Origin: Nymphaea colorata
Lineage: Eukaryota; Streptophyta; Magnoliopsida; Nymphaeales; Nymphaeaceae
Direction: 5' to 3'
DNA: 64,000 nucleotides
Assembly: GCF_008831285.2 (NCBI RefSeq)
Contig: NC_045145.1
Location: forward strand, 7,936,802 to 8,000,801
Shown: positions 55,626 through 64,000 of the stretch, in pieces
Numbering within the stretch: position 1 is the stretch's first letter
Layout: every line of letters starts with the position of its first letter
The notes under the pieces: generated by a model
The model's database searches: none
The model's input: the letters and a program-made list of their open reading frames with translations, nothing else
What the model was told of the DNA's origin: nothing
Made by a program: the position numbers and the translations under genes

Positions 55626-55974
55626 TAGCCTATGTCACATGAGTGTGGGGTGTGGGTGCCGGCGCGGAGCATCCCAAAAAAATTGGGTGCAAGGGTGCTT
55701 CAAGTATTGATTATATATATATAAATGTATGTATTCATAATATATATAATTTTAGTTTGTTTCTTAGCCTAATCTGTCTTTTTTACTTTTATTACTATAC
55801 ATAAAGAATGAAAGGGACAAAGAGAAGAAAGAAAGAATAGGAAATATTTTGAACATGCATAAGAAAGGATGCGGTTGGGGTGCGTGTTGGAGCCGGACTC
55901 ATATCAGCACCAGCACCATTGTCTTGACGACATGGGTGCGGCCCCTTTTTTGAAGAATCCGTGTGACATAGCTA
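55626..55974. mobile_element. Probable hAT-like MITE, GTCACACGGGTG family, copy 2
   Basis: The left end TAGCCTATGTCACATGAGTG and the inverted right end TAGCTATGTCACACGG are alike. Inside, GTGGGTGCCGGCGCGG and GCACCAGCACCATTG words face each other around an AT-rich centre. It is related to 30649-30974 by its ends. No target duplication was recognised. Confidence 0.55.
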
Positions 55975-56829
55975 GTCTCATAATGAGGCATCATGATTGG
56001 TGAGATGATGCCTCCCAAGTTCAATAGACCAACCGATATGGGGAAAAGAAAATTAAAAGGATGCTTACAAAATTTATATAATTATTACAAAATGTAAAAG
56101 GATGGTTCATAAAAACATCTACCCCAATTATTACAATGTTTATCATAGAAAAAGTCTTGTCTATCATATAGTATATGCCAGTAAATCTTATCAGTTCACA
56201 GAAAGCTATGTTAAAACAGGAACATGGAGAGGTACTGCCGTCAGCTTTTGCAGTACTGATATAGATTGTAGTGAATGAACCAATATTTTCACTACCAGCC
56301 TTGAACTTCAACTTGTTTATTGACATCTGTAATCAGTCTTATATTTTACTAATATAAGTTTATTGGACAGAGCATCTTTTTCTCTAGAACAAATAATTGT
56401 ATAAACGGTTTACAATTCATATATTTCTTGTTGGCTTTACTCCCTTTTCTTGATGTATTTTCCCATTTTTCATTTCCTTTTTCTTTCTAGTTTTTGGCTT
56501 CTTCGCTAAATGGTACTTTGTCCCTTTGTGATAAATTTGACAACTTTGTAACTTTGGACCCTTTTGATACATGTTGGGTATGATCTTCACCATTAGACAT
56601 TAGTACACAGGAATGCTACTCCTAATTAATAGAAGAATATTCCAATATCTAATTCTAGAAACGAACTCATCATGAAATTCCATCTTCACGACCACAAGTA
56701 TGCAGTCAGAGGTGTCAAACTTGAATAGGCCTTGACATGTGAGAGAAAAAAACAAGGAAAAAAAACATATAAACTGACATTTCAACAAACAGTTTAAACC
56801 TGAAAATGTACTGAAGGGTCATTGTTCCA
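55975..56829. other. No recognisable gene
   Basis: AT-rich spacer before the LINE. A 101-codon minus-strand ORF at 56021-56326 has no recognised similarity. Confidence 0.5.
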
Positions 56830-57012
56830 CGTAGTCCTATTGCAGATTGAGCAAGGAAGACAAAAATGATTGAGAGAGATAAGGAGAGGGAATGTAACTA
56901 GCTATGGCCAAAGAGAAAGAGATGGATTAGAGCAGAGCTGTTTCGGTCATGACTGATGAATATCTTCAGCAGGGTGTTTTCTCTCTCCTAGAGCATAGCA
57001 GATCTTGGCATT

Positions 57013-57327
57013 GTGGAGGAGGTAGCAGCTGTCCTCAGTGGGCCTCTGGCCCATCAGGGGCATCAGAGCATGGAGGAGAATGATGGGATTGGTGAACCCA
57101 TGGTCTTCGGTGGAGCTGAAGAATCTGTGAAGGGTGGTGAGTTTTCGCCGTCATATCCCAACCTTCAAACTAGAAAGTCATGGGCCTCTGTGGTTGATAG
57201 GGGAAGGCATGAGATAGAAGAGGATATGCCTCCACTAGAGAAAAAAGAGCTGGCAGGCAAGAGGTGTGTTCGCATCCCCAAAATTTGGTTGGTTGTTTTT
57301 GGTTTTTCGAGTGATCCAGAAAAATGA
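57013..57327 (+). pseudogene. L1 ORF1, N-terminal part
   Basis: An open frame whose first ATG is at 57070. It is acidic, with SWASVVDRGR and KKELAGKRCVRIPK, the stretch that precedes the DUF4283 domain in plant L1 ORF1 proteins. It stops soon after, where the insert begins. The leader at 56830-57012 contains GA-rich sequence. Confidence 0.7.
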
Positions 57328-60300
57328 GGTTTTGTTTTAAAAATGAGAAAGAAAGGGACTCGCCCGTCGGTACGAGGATCGTCCTTTATCGGGGCCTTTA
57401 CCAGAGGTAATCAATCCAATGGCTATATTTATTATTGATGCATTTCATTTTGGCTTAAACATCTCCTCATTCTATATGCGGTGTAGTGCTTGAGAAAAAA
57501 ATATTGAAAGTTTGATGTTTCAAACTTTTGAAAAGGTTCTTGAAGAGTTACTTGAGAATGTAAAACATTTTGGGGAAAACTAGAATTGGAAAATCTTTAT
57601 AAATATTATTTGGAAAGCTTGGAAAATCAATTTGAAGTCATTTTTGTGTTCTCTTAAGACATTAAGCAGGTTTGAGATTTTACTATAATTCGGTCACTAC
57701 CTAGTTAGAGCTCCATCTCATCTTGCTTAAGTTCTTTGGAGTGGTGCTTGTCGTCATAAATGATATTAAGTGAGTTTGAATGCATGAATGCATTAATCCT
57801 ATATTATTAGAATAAAGTAATTCATTCATATCACAATATTCATTTAAAAGCATTCCTATCATAATATACATCTAAGACTTGTTTAATATAATTATCGTAA
57901 ATATTTTTTATAAAGAAAGAAAAGTTTTTGAAAATGGATTGGGTTCTAGACCATCAAGCATGAATCCAACATTGCATCATTACTTGAGTTTTGGTCTTGA
58001 TGAAATCAGTAAATAAAAGATTTTGAGAGAAAAATGTTAAGAAAGAATGAAAAAAATGAAAGATTTGATTACAAGAGAAATATAGAGGAAGAGAGAGAGA
58101 TAGAAAAAGATATGCATATACATATACATACCATCATATATACACATATAGGAAAGTTTAAAAGAAAAAGAGTACTGTTTTGAAGAGGAAATTATATTTT
58201 AGAGGAAAAGAGAGATATATATGCACACGTATATATATACATATATATATGTGTATGTATAAGAAAATTTATAAGAGAAGATATTTGTCTTGAAAAGCGA
58301 AATAAAAGATTTTTGAAAGAGAAATAGAACACATATATACATGTATTCATGTATATTTGAAAGTTTTGTAAAATATGGAAACATAGAGAAAGAATGACGA
58401 AAATCATCATATGCACATATATGTATATAACATGTATATATATATATATGTCTTTCTGAGATTAAAAACCAAGAAATAAGAAATAACCGACTTCAAGTTT
58501 GATGTAGGCTAGAGGGGAGCTTGGACTCAAGCAAGAGCTTAAGCTAAGTCTCCAAAGCCATATTATAAAAGGTTTTTTTTGAAAATATTTTGGAAAAGCG
58601 TGATTTCAAATATTTTTATATATGAATATAAAACATAGTTACTTTGTTTGTTACATGAGAATATGTTTCTTCCACCATTGGGTATGGAAGAAAATCAAAC
58701 CACATGATAAGGTTCTTAATTGGATGGTTAAAAAGAAAATTAATGCAAAATGACATAAATCGGGTTAGACAAGCCCCAACCTCAAAAATTAACATAAGAC
58801 TAAAGAGACAATCCTAAACCGAACTCTCATTATCATCGTGCATTCACATATGAATAGAAAAAAAAATTAAGCAACTTTGCATGAACAATATTTCCAAAAC
58901 AATGCAACATTCAAGTAATAGAGAGAACATGTTCAATCATAGAATGCAATATCATCTCACCTTCTCATGCTCCCAGTGCACTCGAGCATAGCTTTTTTAC
59001 TCTAAAATAGATATTTGAGAGCTATCTCATATGGCTATGGAAAAATGAAGAGGAGAGAAAATGAAAACAAGGCTACATTCAAGAAAAGAGAGAGAACATG
59101 ATTCAATCATAAAATGAAATATTACTTCACCTTCTCACGCTCTCGATGCACTCAAGAATAGCTTTTTGACTCTAAAATAGAGATTTTAAAGCTATCTTAC
59201 ATGGTCATGGGGAGATGAAGAATGGAAGAAACAATAAAAAGAATAGCGTGTGATGTTGATTACATACCTCTAATGAGAATTATTTTAGAAAAAAATGATC
59301 ACCCTAGCTTCGAATGATCCTACATTCACCTTAAATGAAGCTCCAAGATGATGAAGAGGAGGCCTCCAAGAGATCTTTTGTGCTCTCTTGAAGAGTTGTA
59401 GCTTGATGATCAAAGTTGGAGAAGAAGAAGAAGAATGAAAAGGAAAGAAGAAGAGGAAAATGAAGGAAGAAATCTTAGGGAGAACTCTAAGTCTTCAAAT
59501 GCACTAGAGTTTCTCCAAAGGCAAGCTCATGCCCAAGAAGGAGGAAAATGAGGGTTTTTATAGAGAGTTTTGAAGCCAAAGCTCAAAATTTGAGTTTTTT
59601 TTTTAAATTTGATAACATTTCATATGAATTTCAAATAATTTTGAATTATTTTCAATTTTTTTAAAAAGAAATAGGTTTTGACAGTATGGCCGGCCATTGG
59701 ACCTACAAATCCCTTTTTGAGGTGTAGGCAGGGTTAATGCCCACTTAAAATGTTCAAAATCTCCCCCTAATGGTCGGTTTCTGGAGAAAATGGGGTCTGC
59801 GTCTCAGCAACGCCTGCCAGCACAAAAACAAGCTTGAGGGCTGTTGTCTGCATCAGGCACACGTGGTCATGCACGTGATCGCATGCGTGGTCGCATACTG
59901 TGACATGCGTAGTCGTGCAAGTGCACACGCAGTCACGCAAAGACCTTTTTTTTTAAATTTAAATAAAATCAAAATGAAATACAAACTATTGTTTGCATAG
60001 GAATTTTTTTAATTTAAAATGTAAAGAAAAAGTTTGTTAAAAATGGGTGGCCAACTCCATTTTAAGCTACTCCGGGCTCTTCCAAATCCTATTTGGGTTC
60101 AATTGGTTTTCGACTCGTTCTAGCATGCGACTTGGGTTTAAAACATATTTTGACGTGAGAATGAGACCTTAAAACAAAGGGAATGTCTGTGCATGTGCGG
60201 CGCTCATAAATTCGATTTTTGTCTTTTGGAACTCGATTTGAATTTTGGGTTTGAAATGTTTGATTTGTATCTGAACTGTGGTTTTGGATTTAATTTAGAT

Positions 60301-60400
60301 CAAAAAATTGGATTTTGGATTTAAATCTCACATCTAAAGTTGAGTTTTGTGTTTTGGTAAAAGAACGTAGCCTTTTGGTAAAAATTTGGGGTGATTACAA
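57328..60400. mobile_element. 3-kb non-coding insert in L1 ORF1, possible solo LTR or LARD part
   Basis: No protein domain. On the minus strand the right end would start TGTAATCACCCCAAATTTTT and the left end would close ACAAAACCTCA, which fits TG..CA LTR ends, but no matching target duplication was found. It contains A/T dinucleotide tracts (about 58119-58460), a duplicated 167-bp unit, a GAAGAAGAAG tract (about 59430-59470) and CATGCGTGGTCGCAT-type words (59870-59940). Identity is inference. Confidence 0.4.
58907..59240. repeat. Tandem duplication, two units of about 167 bp
   Basis: Unit 1 (58907-59073) and unit 2 (59074-59240) both run from ACATTCAAG through GAGAGAACATG, CACCTTCTCA.GCTC and ATAGCTTTTT to GACTCTAAAATAGA and CTATCT.ACATGG, with moderate divergence. 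Confidence 0.85.
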
Positions 60401-60439
60401 GCTGCCTAGTAATTTCTCAAGAATCGTATAAAGTTTTGT

Positions 60440-61020
60440 CCTAGGCATTTCGGTTCAGTGCTATAATTACTCTTTACTGGAGGTGCCAAAAAAGGTCGCC
60501 TTGACTACAAGTTTATCTTAGTCAGCCTCAAAAGCCTATGGCCTGGTATAGCTAATCTCAGGTTCATGTCGGTGGGGAAAGGTATGTTTCTACTTCGCAC
60601 CTCCACTGAAGCTGATCTGAAACTCATAACGTCTCCTGGCAGATGGTACGTAGGAGGAAGATTCCTCATTGCAAACCAATGGCACCCTAGCATGCCCATG
60701 CAGATTGAGAGTTCCAATCGAGTCCAAATATGGATTAGGTTGCTTGACCTACCAGTCGAATGGTGGAGTCCACATATTTTTACTGACATTGCAGACATTA
60801 TTGGTGGTTCCTTTGTGGAGGCTGATGAATATACTAGGCATCTCTAGCCTTTTGGTTTTGCTCATATTAAAATTGAAATACCATTGGGGTTTAGCCCGAT
60901 TTCTGAGATTGAGCTGGATATTGTAGAGGGAAAGATCTTTGTGCAACTCATCAAATACAAAACTAAGGTAAAATACTGTCAAGATTGTGGGTCTACAGCT
61001 CACTTTGATGGCTGATGCGG
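60440..61020 (+). pseudogene. L1 ORF1, DUF4283 and zinc knuckle
   Basis: The open stretch 60566-60847 reads MSVGKGMFLLRTSTEADLK, GRWYVGGRFLIANQWHPSM and VQIWIRLLDLPVEWWSPHIF, the DUF4283 RNA-binding fold of plant LINE ORF1. After a stop the frame continues with IEIPLGFSPISEIELD. It ends in CQDCGSTAHFDG with a stop just before the last Cys position of the CCHC knuckle (about 60975-61015). ORF1 protein would coat LINE RNA. Confidence 0.85.
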
Positions 61021-61800
61021 CAGAGGCCTCCAAGGAAGGGAAGAAGGTCATCCTCAATGCTTGGCAATTGGTTAAAACCCCGAAGAGATGACCATAATAC
61101 AATAAGGAAAAAGAGGATGCTCAGGTGAAACAAAACAAATTTGAAGCCCTTAGGGTTCTATCAATGATTGAGACGGACATGGATGGCTCTTCCAAACGTG
61201 CTCATGAAAGGGTTCTGGGCCGCATAGAAGGAAAGGGGCATGAACCAAGTAAGCTAGTTGATGCAAGTGGAGCAGAGGCTGGAGTAATTCCAGATGCTCA
61301 AACCATGCAACAAGGAAGAAAAGAGGTGCAGGTCTCGCAAGAAACCTTGGTGTCTTCAGGGCCTAATTCAAGCAAAATTAAAGGCACTGCAACTGTCAGA
61401 AAAATTGATCCAAACACTTCGTCAGCGACCAACATTACCCAGATGGTATAGAAGGCCAAGAAATGAACTCTTAAGCATAGGGAGGTGAATGGTATTAAAA
61501 AGCGAACTAGCCCACCAAAAGTGAGTGACACACTTGGGGAGGTAGGTGGGAGTATACAACAATCCCAAGATCTCACCATGGTGGGGGGTATACCAGGTCC
61601 TAAGGATGGGCTACCAGTATATGAGATAGATGTTGGCAAACGCTGAGGCAAAGGCATTTGCATAGGCTATGAATGATGACAAGGGCAATGAATTCTCCAA
61701 AGACCTATTGGTCAGCCGAAAGTTGATGGGGCACAACCACCCTTGCTTATGAATATCCTTGTCGGGAATGTCCACAGGTTGGCAGCGCCTCCAGCTCAAC
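61021..61800 (+). pseudogene. L1 ORF1 C-terminal tail
   Basis: The open stretch 61125-61451 is hydrophilic with no motif. It is followed by similar low-complexity coding-like sequence with stops (KKRTSPPKVSDTLGEVGGS). This matches the variable tail between the knuckle and ORF2. Confidence 0.6.
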
Positions 61801-62500
61801 ATGAGTTCCTAGGAACTTTAAAGAAAATGAATACAACCATTGCTTTTTCAATTGACTTCAAGTTCAATATGGAACAACTTCAGAAGTTCCAATTAAAGAT
61901 CCCATAGAGATGCTTGATCTCTAACATCCATATAGCGGGACCATGGGTGCGCATTATCGTACTATGAGATCCACACGAAGTGACCCTCCAAAACTGGTAT
62001 GCACATCTTCACTAGGTTGTTTTACATTTCTCTACAGTCTCGTTTGGCCTATGTTTTATGGTTATAGGAGTTTATATGCATACTGATTATAGAATAAAAA
62101 AGGACTTGTTTTTGAGCTTATGTTTTGTACTGAACCATTTTAGTGTGCCCGTGATTTGTATGGGTGATTTCAATGCTGTTCTAAATAGCAAAAAAAAAAA
62201 CTGATAGGGCGCCAGCTCTTCAATGCATTGCTCTCTCTAATTTTGTTGCCCAATCAGCCTTATATGAAATATCCTGCCCTGAGATGAAATTCACATGGAC
62301 TAACAATCATGTGGGCCATGAGAATGTCATGTCGAAGATTGACAGGTGCTACATCTCTAAGGAATGGGTGAATTACCCAAAATTGACTCTGCGCTTGGAA
62401 GTGCAACCAAGGACTATCTCATACCACATCTCAATCTTGCTATGCATCTCCAAGCGTAGGTTCAGCACTTGGGGTCATACCCCATTTTGACACTTTCAGT
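61801..62500 (+). pseudogene. L1 ORF2 endonuclease domain, degenerate
   Basis: The APE-type endonuclease is recognisable from CMGDFNAVLNS at about 62155-62190. Then EMKFTWTNNHVGHENVMSKI and DRCYISKEW follow at 62281-62370, and a changed SDHSPIL motif (SYHISILL) near 62420. Its N-terminal catalytic part is missing or too diverged. It would nick target DNA for target-primed reverse transcription. Confidence 0.8.
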
Positions 62501-64000
62501 ATTGGCAGGAGATGGTAGACTATAGTGATCAAATTCTTTCAGCTTGGGCAGAGGATACTAGGGTTGTGCCATGATCAAGCTCATTCATAAGTTGGAGGCA
62601 ACCAGGAACAAGCTAAAAGCTTGGTGCAAAGGAGGAGCAAATGATCTCCCTCACCAAATCATGGAGGTTAAGAACAAGATCAAACGTCTTCAAACCCAAA
62701 GCGTAAGTGGCGTGATAGAGGCGATAGATGAAGAATGCAGGCTCAAACAAGAATTATCCACGCCCTTGTGGCTAGGAGAATACCTATGGCGTCAAAAATC
62801 AAGAATCAACTGGATGAGGGATGGAGACATAAACACAAAATTTTTTCAAGGGATTGCTAATGGGAGAAGGCGCGGTAATAAGATTGAGGCTATCTCTTAC
62901 GAGGGGTGGCTTGCAGTGGATAGTCCCGATATATTTACAGTTTGTACTGACTTATTTGCTGACTTACTAGGGGCCACCCATGGCTCAGGATGCCTACCCC
63001 AAACCATCGCACCGGGTCCTACTGTTTTGCATGAGGAGAATGATGAGTAATTGAAAATAGTTATTGAAGAAGAAATCAAGTGGGTGGTCATGGATGCAGA
63101 AAGGGACTCAGCGCCAGGACCCTATGGGTTTGGAAATAGCTTCTTTCAAAGTAACTGGAATGTCGTGCTGGAGGCAATAGCAGGGGCTATACATGGGCTA
63201 ATACCAGAAGATTGGTGAAATCTGTCAACAAGACCCACATTGTTCTTCTTCCCAAGGAGCAAGGCATGACATAGGTGGAGCAGTTTTGGCCCATCTCCCT
63301 CTACTAGAGCATGCTGAAATTTATCACAATGATTATGGTTAAGCAAATGTGGCCTATTCTAAAAAGGATTATCTCAAAAAATCAAAGTACTTTCCTACCT
63401 GGGAGGTAAATTCAAGATAGTTTTCTTCTCAGCCAAGAAATTGTTCACATCTTTGAAAACAGCAAAAAGAAAGCAGCTTGTGTCAAAATTGATTTAAGTA
63501 AGGCCTATGACAAAGTTAATTGAGAGTTCTTGAAGGCAACCTATGCCACTTAGGATTCCATGATTCATGGGTAAAGGAAGGAATGTGGTTTGAGAATAAG
63601 AGAAGGCTCAGGTAGGGGGATCCGCTCTCCTCCTACTTGTTTATTACAGTTATGGAAATGCTTACTCGCAGTATACAAGCTCTAGTAAATAACAAGCAAA
63701 TCGGGATCCCCTCCATGGGGGCTATGGTCACTTCCCCCTTTTCCACTCTATACGCAGACGACATCCTATTCTTCATAGAAGGAAGGCTGAAGAACTTTCG
63801 AAACTTAAAAGCGTGTCTTGACAAAATCTCTAGTTGCTCGGGCTTTGCCATGAACATTGCCAAGAGGTCATTCTTCCTTTCAATTTGGATAGCCGAGTGC
63901 ATACTCAGATAGAGCAGGAATTAGGCTGGCGTCAAAGTTAGCTTCCTTCTATGTACCTTGGCATTCCCCTCCAAACGAATGATGTGACTGAGGAAAATGC
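62501..64000 (+). pseudogene. L1 ORF2 reverse transcriptase, partial at window edge
   Basis: 62571-63050 is open and carries LWLGEYLWRQKSRINWMRDG and DINTKFFQGIANGRRRGNKI. Then come SAPGPYGF (APGPDGF type), VKIDLSKAYDKVN (with the first RT Asp) at about 63484-63522, GDPLSSYLFITVMEML at 63616-63665 and TLYADDILFFIEG (YADD) near 63750. MYLGIPLQTND follows near 63950. Stops and frameshifts occur throughout. The sequence leaves the window before the end of the domain. Confidence 0.88.

Larger units (their letters stand above)
56830..64000 (+). mobile_element. L1-type LINE, decayed, split, running off the right edge
   Basis: ORF1 and ORF2 domains of a plant L1 element lie in order on the plus strand. 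There are no LTRs. Numerous stops and frameshifts show it is dead. About 3 kb of unrelated non-coding sequence (roughly 57328-60400) separates the start of ORF1 from its RNA-binding domain. The 3' end lies beyond the window. Confidence 0.9.

Noticed and set aside
1-64000. CRISPR array, operon, defence system or organellar insertion
   Set aside because: No spaced direct repeats of that kind, no clustered same-strand intact genes and no recognised plastid or mitochondrial gene; the tandem repeats seen are contiguous and diverged.

Overview
This window is nuclear DNA of a flowering plant. Interrupted genes with GT..AG introns, two Copia elements plus a third with a large internal deletion, a Ty3/Gypsy chromovirus, an L1-type LINE, hAT and CACTA transposase remnants and several non-autonomous DNA transposons all point that way. 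No bacterial, organellar, rRNA, tRNA or CRISPR feature was found. The species cannot be named from the sequence. I found one gene that looks intact; almost everything else is transposon, transposon debris or gene fragments.

Layout. 1-8240: AT-rich old repeats, with a dead hAT transposase (about 1380-2560), a degenerate minisatellite (3595-3960), a dead CACTA TNP2 transposase (about 4165-5790) and an unrecognised 127-codon ORF (7176-7559). 8241-17161: a candidate PIF/Harbinger-like DNA transposon (TAA target duplication, inverted ends) that holds two exons of a FAD-synthase-like gene and was later split by Copia element 1 (10354-15078). 17165-23600: further repeats, including two hAT-type MITEs with perfect 8-bp target duplications (18056-18563 and 20620-21373). 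23608-28072, minus strand: a three-exon gene for a small conserved plant protein of 143 residues. 28073-31803: no gene recognised. 31809-37431: Copia element 2. 38041-43336: Copia element 3, with a hAT-type MITE (42069-42859) inserted in its gag. 46875-47157: a broken D-type cyclin fragment. 48808-54312: a fairly recent chromovirus with three visible lesions. 56830-64000: a decayed L1 LINE running off the right edge, split in its first ORF by about 3 kb of non-coding sequence.

The history can partly be read from nesting: PIF-like element, then Copia 1, then an LTR-like block in Copia 1; Copia 3, then a hAT MITE in its gag; a CACTA-like repeat, then the chromovirus; L1, then the 3-kb insert. 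All four LTR elements carry a primer-binding site matching the initiator methionine tRNA. I saw no convincing undescribed multi-gene system. The most informative points are the PIF-like element carrying the FAD-synthase fragments, the hAT MITE families with palindromic-word ends, and deletions between short direct repeats in one LTR of Copia 3.
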